Below are positions 1-11,707 of a DNA stretch of 64,000 nucleotides, one piece after another (position 1 is the stretch's first letter; each line of letters opens with the position of its first letter). The notes below the pieces were generated by a model. The model did not search any database, was not told the origin of the DNA, and was given only the letters and a program-made list of their open reading frames with translations. The stretch is from Lanius collurio (lineage: Eukaryota; Chordata; Aves; Passeriformes; Laniidae), in contig JACBWW010000003.1 of NCBI GenBank assembly GCA_020086605.1, positions 59,321,923-59,385,922 of the forward strand, given 5' to 3'. The position numbers and the translations under genes are program-made.

Positions 1-1046
1 GCACAACACCTTTTAAAGCTTAACATTTTGTGACAGTCCAGAAACTTCAGCAAGTCTTCCCTTTGTATTTTGTTCCCTAGAAATAAGGAATACAGCTTTT
101 GCAAGCCATTTTGATGGGTTTTGTCAGCAACTAGTCCCATAAAATCTCAAATTCTTTCCAATATATAGTCCTATTCTGTTCAGTTGTGTTATGATTTCTC
201 TTTATTAAGCAGTTAATTTGAATATAGAAGGCATTATTAGTGACCAGCTTGTACATAATTTAACAGTTCACATTACTTTTGATTGAGAATTGTTATAATA
301 ATATACCAGCCAAGAAGTCAGCTACTCTTCATGAATCCCAAAACATTTCAGCTGAACTAATGAATGTATGAGACAAATTAATTAATTATCTAATGGCCTG
401 AGTGTGGCTGATAGCACCGCATCCACTGTGTGTCCAGCTTTAAGCCTCATGCCAAACTGGAAGCAAGATAACCAGTGCTGTAGGGTTTGAGTCAAAACTC
501 TCTGCTCTCACTGTTTTCTTTGTACTTCTATCCAAAACTCTAAGTCACTATTAGTATTAATAAAAATAAGGATCTAAGTCTCACTTGAAAAAAAGATAAG
601 CCCCCAAAGCTTGTTGCAATCAAGTTAATCTTGTTGATACCAGATCTACTCTAGTTTTCCACATCCAAAATTCTATGACTCATGCCCTCCCAGTCAGCAG
701 AAGCCTTAATGGCAGATGCAGTTATTCTGGCCACACATTTTACTTTTTAATTGAGATAAATTTATTTCATTTTTATCTGGGAGTTACTAAGAGTGCTTGA
801 AGGTGGAATATTGCCAACATTACTGCATGCATCAATTTAGGAGCTCTTTGCTGGCCATACATTATGCCCAGCTACTCAAGAATGACACCAAACCATTTGA
901 TGATCTTACCTTGCTTCTGAAACTCAAAGTCTAGAAAAGGACTTCTGAGTTTTGATCATAAAACTTTCAGCCAGCTCCAGTCTGCAAGCAATTCAGAAGC
1001 ATTCCTTGAGCTCCTCTTGAGCTTCTTTCCCATTCTGCCTACCCAG
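1..1046 (+). other. TG: TG intron, 3' part (upstream of first exon in window)
   Basis: AT-rich intronic sequence that ends in the acceptor acccag at 1041-1046. I looked for the preceding TG exon, which in human ends close to a VYLKK motif, and did not find it. No repeat family was recognised here. Confidence 0.7.
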
Positions 1047-1241
1047 GACAGGAATTTACCTCGGGACTCAAGGCCTTTGAGAGGACTGGCTTCCAGAACG
1101 TGCTGTCCGGCGTGTACCGCTCCGCGGTGCTCCCGGCAGCCGCCACGTCCCAGCCTGACGCTCAGCTGCTCTGCAGGCAGGAGTGCAGCCGGGACTCCTG
1201 CTGTGATGGATTCATCCTGAGCCAGCTCCCGCTGGATGGAG
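1047..1241 (+). CDS. TG: thyroglobulin exon 1 of window (type-3 region, 3b1 start)
   Basis: Thyroglobulin is the large secreted dimeric glycoprotein on which T4 and T3 are made in the thyroid follicle lumen. This exon starts in phase 1 after acccag and ends at GGAG|GTACCC. Its frame (codons from 1049) reads QEFTSGLKAFERTGFQNVLS and continues to CSRDSCCDGFILSQ. This matches the human segment with FEPTGFQNMLSG and DRDLCCDGFVL, as I recall it. The paired cysteines (SCCDGF) are the mark of type-3 repeats, a family confined to TG. The shared last codon is completed by the exon at 3270. If the last TG exon in this window is human exon 41, this one corresponds to human exon 26; that numbering is a count from memory. 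Confidence 0.93.
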
Positions 1242-1494
1242 GTACCCCCTGACTGCACAGGAAGGAGTTCTGCTCTGGGAAACCAATGCTAAATGAGTAG
1301 AAGTCATTGTTGGACATGGTACCCCCACCTTTGCATCATAGCAGTGTCAGCAGCCTGTCTCTGCATCCCTGGCACTTTTTTGGTGTTGTCAAGGTTTGAG
1401 AAATGCCCAAGACTTGATCTGTAGCAGTAAAGACCTAAGGTAGCAATCTTGTTTTGGAACAAAATGGACATTTTGAAGGGCTAAACCTGACAGA

Positions 1495-1625
1495 GTTCCA
1501 GCAGTGCTTGAGCAATGCTCTTTGGAACATGGTGTGGCTCTTGGGGCTGTCCTGTGTGGGGCCAGGAATTGGACTCAGTGATCCCTGTGGGTCCCTTCCA
1601 ACTCAGCCTGTTCTCTGTGTGTATG
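1495..1625 (+). mobile_element. CR1 LINE, truncated 3' end
   Basis: The stretch ending ggactcagtgatccctgtgg followed by gtcccttccaactca is the typical 3' end of avian CR1 elements. It is 5'-truncated and cannot move. Confidence 0.8.
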
Positions 1626-2090
1626 TGACATTTCACCCTGGTGAGATAAATCATTCTGAAAACACCTCTCTCTGTACTCAGCACAGCTTGGTGGCCAGAG
1701 TTTGGTGCCTTTCAGATGATGCAGGAATTAAGAAGGTGCCTCCAGACAGAGTTCTTTTAGTGCAAATGAAAATCAGCTCCCTTTTAAGTGCAGGAAAAAA
1801 GGATGCTAAACAGAGTTATGTTATATTAGTGCATGCAAGAATGCTAAAATCTCCCAGGTCTGGGTGTCTAGCTGGGAGAGCAAGTGGGAGTGGGATGGAT
1901 GGAGCCTGGCAGAGGTGGGACTTTGGCAAAACCAGATTTTTGCCAGCAAGTTTAAGCACTTTAAGTCAGTACTCACTTTTTGTCGTTTAAAGTTCCCATG
2001 GTACTGACTTTCCTGTTGGAGATGCATTTCCTGTAGAAAATGTAAAGTTCTAAATGACATGCCTCAAGTATTTAAGACAAACTCTATCAA

Positions 2091-2158
2091 CAGCCAGGAG
2101 TTGGACTTAAAGACTTTTGTGGGTCCCTTCTAATCCAGGATGTTCTATGATTCTGTGA
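2091..2158 (+). mobile_element. CR1 LINE, short 3' end fragment
   Basis: The features are ggagttggactt, then gtgggtcccttctaatccag, then the terminal ttctatgattctgtga repeat typical of CR1 tails. Confidence 0.7.
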
Positions 2159-2296
2159 AATCCAGGCATGCACAAGTGGCTGCTATGGGACAAGCACTTC
2201 TCCAGTTTGGAGTGGAAACTAATCCTAGATTTATGAAAATCTGTGAAAATGTGTCACAAATAATCTGTGAAAATTTTCAAGAAGATATATCCAGAT

Positions 2297-2318
2297 TTTT
2301 TTGTTGGTGGTGGTGGGG

Positions 2319-2350
<32 letters not shown>

Positions 2351-2392
2351 TTTTTTTTGTTTTGTTTTGTCATCTCATATTTTTTTACATCA
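2297..2392. repeat. T-rich/TG-rich low-complexity tract
   Basis: Runs of T are interrupted by ggtggtggtgggg and (tttg)n/(ttttg)n units. This is simple sequence with no coding signal. Confidence 0.8.
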
Positions 2393-3269
2393 AAATATTC
2401 TAGATGATCTTGTGAAGTCCATTTCTCTATATATTTACCATCAGAATTTAGAATCTCTCTACTTAAGAGTGTAGAAGGTGAATGTTGTAGAGTTCTCTAT
2501 TTAGTTGGTCTGACCTATTTGGATCACTACTACAGTTCAGTACTCCAGATCTCTACTAAATGCATTACTTGGATTTAAGCATTAAAAAAAAAGAAAAAAA
2601 GAAGGAAAAGGTTATATATTTAATATCTCATGTACCCAGTCTATAAAAACAAACTAGAGAGGGCACTGTAAAACGTTAGAGATGCCTGAGGTGTGACAAC
2701 AAGTGCAAAGCAAGTATTGTCTAGAAGTTATGGGGACAGATACCAGAACATGTGGCCTTAAACTTGCTGGTCCCCCAACTCATGTCACAGTGCTGAGGGA
2801 GACTCAGGCCTGGGATGACTGAAATCAGGCACCAGGTCAGGAAATCATTGCAGTAAAAATGTATAAGTGGTTTTGTTTGGTTCAGAACCTGAGATTGTAA
2901 GACCATCAAAAGACTGGATGTGTCTCTGTGGTGCTATAAAGTGCTGAGAACTTTGGGTTCTCAGATAATATTGGGTATTATCAGATAATACTAATATTTT
3001 ATGAGGTGATAATAGTATGTGCTTGAAATCTCTGAGAAACAGTCTATAAATGTTTAGTTTGGGTATGAGTAGCTAACCTTAGCACTCCAATTTGAGCACA
3101 TGGCTCTGATTTGCTTATTTGGTTGGTTTTTTGGTACAGAAGTGTATCTCTCTCAGTGACACAGGTTCAGTAGGCACTTAGAGAAAATATTGGGGGTCTT
3201 GAGTGAAAATCTCTGTGTAGGTGCAGAGCATTAGTGGAGTGCTGCAGCTGTGTCTTTGCCTGCCCCTAG

Positions 3270-3437
3270 GTACCATTCTGTGCAGCTTGCTGAGCTCCCC
3301 AGATGTGCTGATCTGCAATGCCAAAGGCTGGAATCCAACACCAACCTCAGCCATGGGTGGGATGTGTAATGGTGTGAGCTATGATGAGAAGGAGAAGAAG
3401 TTTTCCTTCACCCTGGGAGGACAAGTGTTCAGTGGAA
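3270..3437 (+). CDS. TG: thyroglobulin exon 2 of window (3b1)
   Basis: The exon follows tgcccctag and ends at GGAA|GTATGT, in phase 1 at both ends. It reads TILCSLLSSPDVLICNAKGW, then an MCNGVSYDEKEKKFSFTLGG block. This aligns with human AIICGLLSSPSVLLCN and CPGVTYDQ (from memory). The three cysteines TILC, LIC and MC fit the type-3 pattern. The frame is continuous with the exons at 1047 and 3968. Confidence 0.93.
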
Positions 3438-3967
3438 GTATGTCAATGAATCACCTCAATTTATATTAGTTCTCTTTAATTGTTGCATAGACTCTGCCTT
3501 ATTCACCAGCCTGCTCTTGTACTCCAGAGCTATTTTTCAAGTTAATCCATATCACAAGAGAATAAGAATTCTTTGACTGGATGCATTGCTGGATAGATGG
3601 ACCTCTTACATTTTGCCATGTGAACATTAAAGGAAGTCGAGGCTGTGTTCAGTATGTCACTCTGTAATACTTCCAGCATTTAATTCAGGCAGATCCAAGC
3701 CAATATTCTGAACGAATGGTAAAATCTGGAGTAAAGATAAAAAGGGAGATGCTCAGATCTGCATGGTAAAAGCAATGTAATTCAGTAAAGTTTCACACCC
3801 TGGACCCAGACTAACCCCATGACACCTGGGACCTTCTTCCTTAGACTTTCATATTGTAATTAAGGTGATGCATAGTCTAGTGATGTGTTTTCTATACCAC
3901 TTCTGAGCATTTAAAAAATATCTGTTTAATTTAAACAGCTATTCTAACAAATTTCTTTCTTCAATAG
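3438..3967 (+). other. TG: TG intron
   Basis: Intron of 530 bp with gtatgt donor and aatag acceptor. Nothing recognisable inside. Confidence 0.85.
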
Positions 3968-4033
3968 CTTCTCAGTTGGTGGAAGAGGCAGAAACAAATT
4001 TCACTACCTTTCAGGAAGTTTACCTGTGGAGAG
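3968..4033 (+). CDS. TG: thyroglobulin exon 3 of window (3b1)
   Basis: A 66-nt exon between cttcaatag and the strong donor GTAAGT. It reads SQLVEEAETNFTTFQEVYLW. The human counterpart ends FTNFQQVYLWKD. It contains an N-glycosylation sequon, NFT, which would matter for a heavily glycosylated secreted protein. Phase 1 on both sides. Confidence 0.9.
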
Positions 4034-4740
4034 GTAAGTTATCTCACAGAATTTCTTACAAAAACTCATGATGAAATGTAGAAAGTGGCAGCTGTCTATT
4101 CTATAATGGAAGTGTCATTATCACTTCATTTTATTCTGTCCAAATTAAGACACAACTCAGAAGTCAATTTTGGCAGGGATTTGTAATCTGGAGTAATTCT
4201 TCTACTGTCAGTTTCATGAAATTTGGGTAAATTCTTGTGTCTGAGAACATGATTAATTACTTTTAATACCCTTGATATCATACAGACACCTGCCTTTGTC
4301 CCATCAGTGTCCAAGTACCATAGTAATTTGGCACGTTCAGCATAATTACATGGGCAATGTTAATTAGCATAATAACTGTATATTTTTTTTTTTCTTTATG
4401 AATCTCACCATGTATCATGTCAGGAACTGCACAAATGGTTTGTAATGATGCTTTATAAGTGCACACAGCCTCCAGAGCACTGAGGCTGAATGCAGAGTGA
4501 TTGTGGGTATGGCATTTACTTTTATAATCCAAACAATGTATTTTGGTTTAGGTTTTCCCCAGAGCTATGCAGAGATGGTTTTACTTACTCTTAATTCAAC
4601 ATTTGCTAGAACTACCAAAGGAGTTTTCCTGAGTGGTGCACTTTACATATTTGTTCAATTTTGGGAACGACGGGTTATCTTGTATTGTGAAAGAAGGATA
4701 AAGCGAATTACTCTGCTCTTTGATTCCTGTTTCATTCCAG
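4034..4740 (+). other. TG: TG intron
   Basis: Intron of 707 bp with gtaagt donor and cattccag acceptor. No recognised element. Confidence 0.85.
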
Positions 4741-4821
4741 ACTCTGATATGGCCACCCGAATGAAAACCTCTGTGTGTGAGGCTGCTGCTTTGAGGACAG
4801 AAAAGGATCTTGTCTTATCAG
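4741..4821 (+). CDS. TG: thyroglobulin exon 4 of window (3b1 end)
   Basis: An 81-nt exon, phase 1 at both ends. It begins (D)SDMATRMKTSVCEAAALRT, matching human DSDMGSRPESMGC at its start and then diverging. This linker is poorly conserved and low in cysteine. The weaker donor GTATTA follows TCAG. It is identified by frame continuity, size and the SDM start. Confidence 0.85.
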
Positions 4822-6916
4822 GTATTAGAGCAACAGCAGACAGAGAAGGCAGCAGAAGAGAGCAGAGAAGGGGTGCAGAATTTAACCAGAAAATATAATA
4901 TATTGGTCTATATGTTCATAATTATATAGGTATTACAAAGTCCAGAGGGTTTCTCTTAAGAAGGAAGTCTGATACAGGTTTTGAGAAAGATATTCAAAAT
5001 GTAGACCTGGCTTTATGATTTTTAACTTCCCAGGCCAGGCTGGAAAGGAAAAATGTTAAAATGTTCTGTGAAACCTGTTCTTTCAGACTTACTGAACTGG
5101 AGAGACACAGGAAATATTATTTGGCTGAGAAAAAATTTTACATAAACCCAGGAATGGAATCCTTGGCCTGGGTACCTGGGCATCTTTACTGGTACTGACA
5201 GTATGGCTGTAAATATGATAGAGAAACCCAGGATGAAACTGCAATCACAAGAGTTTCTTCCATGCATGATAACAGTGAGGGACCTGTGAACTTCTCTTTG
5301 CTCCTTATTCCAGGGTTTGCTCTTGGTTATACTCAGTCAGGCCCCAAATATTTTGTAGGAAGTTACTGGAGTTCATTTGGGCCTTCAGCACCATAATCCT
5401 AAGAGAAAGTGAGAAGTGGAGTTTGCTGAGAGCACCTTGTTTCATCTTTAATGAACTGTAATCTTTGCTGAGAAGTCTTGATGAATGTCTGAGGACATGA
5501 TTTAATATGTGCAAAATCCTAAAAGGAAGGGAAGTGCTGATTTTGCTTATGGAATTTGTAAGGAAGGTAAACTAAACTAATTAAAAAACCTAAAAATTCC
5601 CATTTACCTAGCAGGGCTCCTATACAATTAGATATTTTAAAATAGTCTTAAAAAGAGAGAGAAAAAAATGCACTTAATACGGTGGGTGAAATTCTCTTGC
5701 ATTTACCTGCTAAGGCATGAGTGCAACCCTCAGGGTTCTTCATTTACCTTGCTGGGGCTGATGACACCATTAAAACCTGCAGTTATGCAAGGAATGCAGT
5801 TTTTACCTCCTTCCCTAAGTCTTAGTCTTGACACCAGCTGTTTGAGAGAAACTGAAGGCTGAAGTTATGACTTGAGAGGTAATGGGAACTATAGGTGCCC
5901 TTTTTTATGAAGTCGTGAATACATCTGGGAAAATGTCTACAGGGTTATTATGACTTGATAATAATTTATAAAACACAGGGTAACATATCTTTTCTAGTTT
6001 CCAATAGAAAATTCAAAGCTCCAGTGCATTTCCAGCTTGTCAGTAGGTGCTTCAGCACTTCAGTAGCAATCATCAGCATGTCTTTACTTTCCCTTGTTAC
6101 TGTCTGGTTGTTTCACTGCATGTAAGATTAAGTAACACAATGTCTCACAGTGTTGGAACTGGGGTTGAGACCTGCTGATGGCATTTGATAAATAATAAAA
6201 TGTTTATGAAGAAATTTGTAAGAGATCAGTGAAGAGTGTCCATCTTTTTTAATACTGGACCCTTATATAAAGGGGATAAATTTGGAAACTGAACAAAATA
6301 GCTGTGATTTATTGTTTCAGAGGGAGCTCAGGAGATTTAAATCATTTCATACATGTCTAAAGGTCACAGGCAGGTGACAGAAAGGAGTAATTTAATGTGG
6401 TCTGTGGGAGCATAAATTAGGGGAAATGAGGTTAAATGACTGAAATAGGTATCAAGCTTGTCAAGAAAACTTTTAACACTGAGAGATGTAAAAGCTCCTC
6501 AAGGGAATGTAATGAAACTGCTGCATTTTGGATTAACAAAACTAGATCATTAAGGAATTGCAAACATCCTCTGAATCATCATGCTTCACTGTTGGGATAT
6601 TGTATTGCACGACAGAGTAGAGAGAACCCTCTATTTTCTAGGAGCTGGGATTTTTATCTGGTTTTTGGATGCTGGAAATAGTCTGGAAGTGCTCTTTTGT
6701 GCAGTGCAGCTCGGTGAGGTGGCATGGCCTACAGGAGAGTCACTGTGGGTGGACAATTCTGTTATTAAAAGCAGCCTTTGGTGTATTCCAGCCCTACAAA
6801 ATGATTGCAGCTGTTTTACTGTGAAAGGCAGAATTTTATATATAAATAAATTTAATTCATTCCAGACCATAGTTAATTTTTTTGTGGGATTCTTTGTTTG
6901 TTTGTTTGTATCTCAG
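4822..6916 (+). other. TG: TG intron
   Basis: Intron of about 2.1 kb between TCAG|GTATTA and tatctcag. It is AT-rich, with no recognised repeat and no credible coding frame. Confidence 0.85.
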
Positions 6917-7054
6917 ATTCCACAAAGGATCTTTTCTACCTAATGGACAACAGTCAGATACAAATTGACCAGAACAATTCTCTCCCTTACCAGCAGTACT
7001 GGGTCTTCAGGCAGAAGTACTCAGCTGAGGAAGCTCTGCTTTGGTGTCTGACAC
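6917..7054 (+). CDS. TG: thyroglobulin exon 5 of window (repeat 3a2)
   Basis: A 138-nt exon with phase 1 ends. It starts (D)STKDLFYLMDNSQIQIDQNN and ends AEEALLWCLT. Human reads ELFSPVDLNQ, HWLFKHLFSAQQANLWCLS. WCL opens the cysteine set of a type-3a repeat. It has one sequon (NNS). The donor is GTAAGA. Confidence 0.93.
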
Positions 7055-8188
7055 GTAAGACATCTTAGAGACTGTTATTCTGTAGGGAATAATAATTAAC
7101 TAAAATCTTTTAATAGGTGTTGTAGTCATGATGAATAGAAACTTTGGACTTCGAGATTTTATGTAGAAAACACTTAAAATTTTAATGGAAATTGCCACTG
7201 GGACCACCTGTTTTCTCCTTGCAATCTTTGCCTGACGTGGCAGAAAGGGTGCCCATGATTGACCATCAGGGTCCCCCTGTCATGGGCAAGGGAAGTCAAA
7301 GGTGCAGCTTGGGCCATGCTCTGCTGTTCTTGAAATATTCCCCTCCAAACAGGGAGATGGCACAGTGGTAAAAGAAGGTAAAATGCAGATATTTGGAGTT
7401 GATGATAAAGTATATTTTAATGCAGTAAATGGAGAAGGTTTTCTAGCTCTACCAGGAAGTCAGAACTATGAGTATTAAAGTGCACAAACATCACTGTAAG
7501 AGGTCAGTAGAGCTATTTCTGTTTAAAATTAAGCATTGACATACGTGTTTGCAGGAGTCATTGCCATGGTGATTGGGAAATGGGTTTGACAGCTTTGGTT
7601 CTTTTCTGAAGGTGCTCTATTACCCTGGGGCAAACTTCAGAACAAATTGCTGCAAGCAAATGTCTTGAACAGTTGATTCTAGCAAAGTTATGTCTAATTT
7701 TGTGTGATGCTTGAATGCTTCAAAAATATTTTTTGTAAAACCTTCCTAAGACATTGTAGACATTGTTGTCCTTTAGATATGCTGGAGACCATGACTCATG
7801 CAGAGTTATTTTATTATTGTACAATTTGTATATCATATTTACTAAAAAAGAAAGAGATCTTTATAAATTAAAATATTAAAGAGAGATCAATACATTGGAG
7901 TAATGCTTGTCACTGCTGGGGAATTTATCTTCCCATTCAGATGTGCTGTAACTCCTTCACTCTCCAGGTAAACCTGCTCTTCAGTGCCATTGAGCCACAA
8001 TGTGTCCCTCTTTCTCTTGCACTTTTAATTAAGTGAATTACTTAATTTGCACAATTAGTAGGATAATACTGAAATTCTCACTTTTAGTTGTTGCCAACGG
8101 ATAGCTTTAAGTGCTCTGACAACATGAAGAGAAGCAGAGAGGGAAAGGAAGCCTCATGTGTGTAACTGTTCATGACTTTCCTTCCTAG
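7055..8188 (+). other. TG: TG intron
   Basis: Intron of 1,134 bp. It holds a small inverted repeat at 7251-7287 and otherwise nothing recognisable. The acceptor is cttcctag. Confidence 0.85.
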
Positions 8189-8365
8189 GCTGTGCCCAAG
8201 AGGAAGAGTTTTGTCGAATGGCAGATCTGCAAAATGCCACAGACAAATACTTTGTGTGTACCCTCTACCCAGAGGCACAGATTTGTGACAGCAGCATCGA
8301 CCAAATACCAGGAAACTGTGCAACTGTGCTGCCCTGGCAACCACAGACACTGTACCATAAAATAG
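8189..8365 (+). CDS. TG: thyroglobulin exon 6 of window (3a2), followed by a GC donor
   Basis: A 177-nt exon, phase 1. It reads (R)CAQEEEFCRMADLQNATDKY, then FVCTLYPEAQICD, and ends LYHKI. Human reads CVQEHSFCQLAEI, YFTCTLYPEAQVCDD. Together with the previous exon it supplies six cysteines, as expected for a 3a repeat, and it has an NAT sequon. The exon end is fixed by the next exon, which must supply two bases to complete a Val codon. That places the boundary at ATAG|GCAAGT, a GC donor instead of GT. Confidence 0.93.
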   Translation, partial: AVPKRKSFVEWQICKMPQTNTLCVPSTQRHRFVTAASTKYQETVQLCCPGNHRHCTIK

Positions 8366-8367
8366 GC
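8366..8367 (+). promoter_or_regulatory. TG: non-canonical GC 5' splice site
   Basis: The intron begins GCAAGT. Apart from the second base, AG|GCAAGT matches the U1 snRNA-binding consensus, as most functional GC-AG introns do. The nearest GT, four bases on, would break the frame. Confidence 0.85.
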
Positions 8368-9339
8368 AAGTTTTGATTTTTGTGTGTATAATGTCTGCTC
8401 TAAGCCTGGTAATGCAAGTCAGAGTTTTGTCTCTTGATTCCAAGATAAAAAGTCCACATGAATGGATGAGTCCTGCAATGTGATGGTGCAAGGGCAGGTC
8501 AGGCTGTCTGGGGTGGTGGGTTTTCATTTTCAGTTCAGAATGGAAACGTATTAACTGTGAATTTAACTTTCTCCAACTCAGCTCTTCCCAAATCAGAGTC
8601 CAAGTGGATCTCAAATTTGTATACCAGTTTTTGGCCCTTTTTATAATACAGGTGAAACAGGAAAGTAATTGGAATATCACAGTCTACCATTAAAATTTCT
8701 ATGGTACCTAAACAATGCAAAAAATTGAAAGCACTAAGTGTAATTTTTAAATTTTTTAAATTATTTTTTTAGGAAATGATGAGCTATAGACATGTGGATT
8801 TTAACCTTTGCTCTTTGAATACTTGGGAAGTTCAGTGTTTCTCTCATAAGGCACTTGTAAGGAAGCTGGACAAACAAGCCTGTTATCACTGCACAGGAAC
8901 ATGGAATTTTACTGTGACAAATGTGAAAGTCCACTGAACTGCATTATTCAGTCATGTAATTTTGGGGAGCCCAAAGGGCAGCATGGGTTGAATAATGCCT
9001 GAGCACACTGGAGTCTTCCAGTCTGGAGCTGTACCCCAGTTTAAGGCCTTGTGGAAGAAGTAGCACGAATACAGATTTCACAAACAAAAGGCCTGGCTGG
9101 AAGTCTTGCCTTGGTGATGTACCTTGCTCAGCTTTCAGGGCCTTCACTTGGTGAATTTTTATTCATCTTCAGTCTTAACAATCAAAATTTTGCTGTGATA
9201 ATGTAAAACTGTCTTTTAAACAAACAGAGCACAGCATACAAATATAGATTGGACCCCTACTATTTATTACTTTACCAGTGTTTGTATACAACAAATTAAA
9301 CTCATTTTTCCAATTTTGATTTTTTCTTTTTTCTTCCAG
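8366..9339 (+). other. TG: TG intron of GC-AG type
   Basis: Intron of 974 bp ending in a long pyrimidine tract and ttcttccag. No repeat was recognised inside. Confidence 0.85.
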
Positions 9340-9451
9340 TCACCCTTAAAAGTTCTGTGAAGAGCTTCTACACACGTGTACCATTCCAGAAAGTAACAGA
9401 AATCTCAGTGAGGAATAAGACTGACATGAGCAGAAAAGCTGTTTCAGATGG
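9340..9451 (+). CDS. TG: thyroglobulin exon 7 of window (repeat 3b2)
   Basis: A 112-nt exon starting in phase 1 and ending in phase 2. It reads (V)TLKSSVKSFYTRVPFQKVTE, then ISVRNKTDMSRKAVSDG. Human has VKNFYTRLPFQKLMGISIRNK. It contains an NKT sequon. The donor is GTAGGA after GATGG. Confidence 0.93.
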
Positions 9452-9966
9452 GTAGGACATGACAGTTCATTTGTTTTCCCTGGAATTTTAACCATGTCTG
9501 GAATTCCAAGGCCTTGTTATGCAGATAAAGGTGATCAGAAGTATTGATCCAAGAATTGCATTATTTGGGAGTTTAATGAAGAGAAAAAAGCATATGGTTT
9601 AGAGGGGATTTATAATTGAGTTACTGTAGAATTATTAATTATAGACACGAAAATTGTTACTTATAATGCTACAAAGTACTAGCTGGTCAGTTAGATCTCT
9701 TAGCAAGGGTACACCAAATCAATTTAGGCTGATATTTTTAGGGCAGATATCAAAATAATAATCTAAATTATTGGATGTATTCTGGTAGATGTACTCTGAT
9801 CAAGCATAATTTCATCTATGTATGGAGAATGTATGGAAGTGTGTATGAAGTACCATACTGGTTCTTCAGCCTTATTGTGAAAGGCATCTCTGCAGGGTCT
9901 CAGTGTGTAATGTCACCAAATTCCACATGTCTGATGATGCTCAGGGTAGTGGTTTTCCTTTCCTAG
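9452..9966 (+). other. TG: TG intron
   Basis: Intron of 515 bp, phase 2, acceptor ttcctag. Nothing recognisable inside. Confidence 0.85.
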
Positions 9967-10046
9967 GTTTTTTGAGTGTGAGCGTTGGTGTGATGCTGAC
10001 CCCTGTTGCACAGGATTTGGCTTTTTTAATGACTCCCTGCTGTCAG
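9967..10046 (+). CDS. TG: thyroglobulin exon 8 of window (3b2)
   Basis: An 80-nt exon. It reads (G)FFECERWCDADPCCTGFGFF, then NDSLLS. Human has FFECERRCDADPCCTGFGFL, nearly identical. This is the best-conserved type-3 cysteine cluster in the window (FFEC, WC, PCC). It has an NDS sequon. It starts in phase 2 and ends in phase 1. Confidence 0.95.
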
Positions 10047-11563
10047 GTATTTTCTCCCTGTTTTTATTTTTAAAATAACATGAAGTCTTTCTTCATTATT
10101 CAAATTTTGCCATTTTGCTCTGAAGAGCACTTTAAAGCCCTTTCAGATCTCATGCACCTCTATTTAGCGCCTTTGCAAGTAACCATAACCATTTCTAGGA
10201 GTTCAGCCCAATGGCACATTCCACATTTCAGAAAATATTAAGAAAACTTCATGAGAATGAGTCCTTAAGAGGCTGCAGTTCCAACAGCATAAAATTCAAA
10301 CTGATAAAACTCCAGTTATTTCTCATTCATCAACTTCCATTCAAAAGTGTTGATTGACTTTTAGTGATTTTTTCTCCTTTTTATGTTTGTTTCATGTTTT
10401 AAAGCCTAAAGGACTCTGAAATCTAAATATTAAAGAAATTAGGGGCATGCAAGCTCATAATGTCTGTGGATACTCAGGGGCAGTTTAGCCTTTTGGCTTT
10501 CTTGGTTGTCTGACCTTCTCTACTCCCAAATTTTAGTCTTCTGTTTGAGGAAGAAAGTCTTCAGCTGGTGTTTAAAATTGGATACCACCCAGGTCAAAGT
10601 CAATGAAATAGATTTTAACATTTTATTCCAAATTTAGATTTAGGCCACTGAAATATGTAACTTTGTTTTTGGAAGAGTCATGTGCTGATCAACTCTCCCT
10701 AAGGTCATTAGGATGTGCTGTTTTTATAATTCATTTTGGAATTTGAAACACTTCAGAAAGTCATATTTTTAATTCCTTTTCTTGTTGAACAGACAAAATT
10801 TTCACTTTTTCTAAAAAATGAGTACCTTAGAAAATTAACCCAGTGTAGTTTAGATAAGAATTGATGTGCAAATAGAAAATAGTTGACAGTTTTCATATCT
10901 CTTTATAATCATATGAAGTATGAAGTCTTAACTGAATATGTCTTGGGGTTTCTCTAAATAATTTGAAAAAAATTGACAAATTTTAAGGCACCCAATGTGC
11001 AAAATGGACCCATGTTTGGTTTATCTGATTAATATTTATTGTGTCATTTCAGTGACATTTCAGACACCCAGCCTTGGCACTCATAGAGTCAAGAGAACTT
11101 TCAGTAGTGATTTTAACATGAGCTAAAATCTTCAGTAAAACTGTGTTTCAAACCCTCCATTATTTTTCAGGAACAAAATTATTTACACTTGACTTTGAAA
11201 GAATTTTTACCTTCATGTAAATAGGGGACATGTTTCAACATGGAGGCAGATTTTTACTTCCATTAACCTGAAAGGGCTGCTTGCTCAAAGTCTTGATATT
11301 GCTCAGTGGGAATCCTCTGTGACCTTGGATCATAGTGGATTGTTATGCTGGTGACCCACCTTCCCTCACACTGAATTCATTGGCATTTTTCAAAACTAGT
11401 TTCAATAACCTGGCAGATTTTAGGTATTTCCTTCCTTTGATTTCTAAGTCAGTTGAATTTCATTTAACACTCAGTGGAACCATGCTGTGTTCTTTCCTCA
11501 CAACACTATCTAGAAAAGGAAAATTTTCCACCTTATTTCTATAACCATGCATGTCCTTGGCAG
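10047..11563 (+). other. TG: TG intron
   Basis: Intron of about 1.5 kb, AT-rich, donor GTATTT, acceptor cttggcag. No recognised repeat or second gene. Confidence 0.85.
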
Positions 11564-11707
11564 GTGGAAAGATCGTGTGCGTGACTCTGAACAGCCTTGG
11601 AATCCAGACATGTGCTGAGGAAACAAGAAGTGCTTGGCACATTTCAAACTGCACTTCACCAGATGCTGAAGTCAAAATACACCCATTTGGCTGGTATCAA
11701 AAGCCTG
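11564..11707 (+). CDS. TG: thyroglobulin exon 9 of window (3b2)
   Basis: A 144-nt exon, phase 1 at both ends. It reads (G)GKIVCVTLNSLGIQTCAEET and ends VKIHPFGWYQKP. Human has TCLTLNSLGIQMCSEE and HTYPFGWYQKP. It contains an NCT sequon and three cysteines. The donor is a consensus GTAAGT. Confidence 0.95.

Larger units (their letters stand above)
1242..3269 (+). other. TG: TG intron with two CR1 pieces and a T-rich tract
   Basis: Intron of about 2.0 kb with GT donor and ctag acceptor. It holds CR1 3' ends at 1495-1625 and 2091-2158 and a T/G-rich low-complexity tract at 2297-2392. No other gene is visible. Confidence 0.85.

Noticed and set aside
1454..1990. 178-residue open frame on the + strand
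   Set aside because: It runs through a CR1 3' end and intronic sequence in no TG frame. It has no domain or splice signal.
4497..4898. 133-residue open frame on the + strand
   Set aside because: It only covers the TG exon at 4741-4821, with intron read on both sides. The exon boundaries are set by splice sites and frame.
8370..8371. GT four bases after the GC donor as the true splice site
   Set aside because: It would add four bases and break the frame to the exon at 9340.
8084..8680. 198-residue open frame on the - strand
   Set aside because: It is the reverse strand of a TG exon and its flanks. The + strand frame fits TG.
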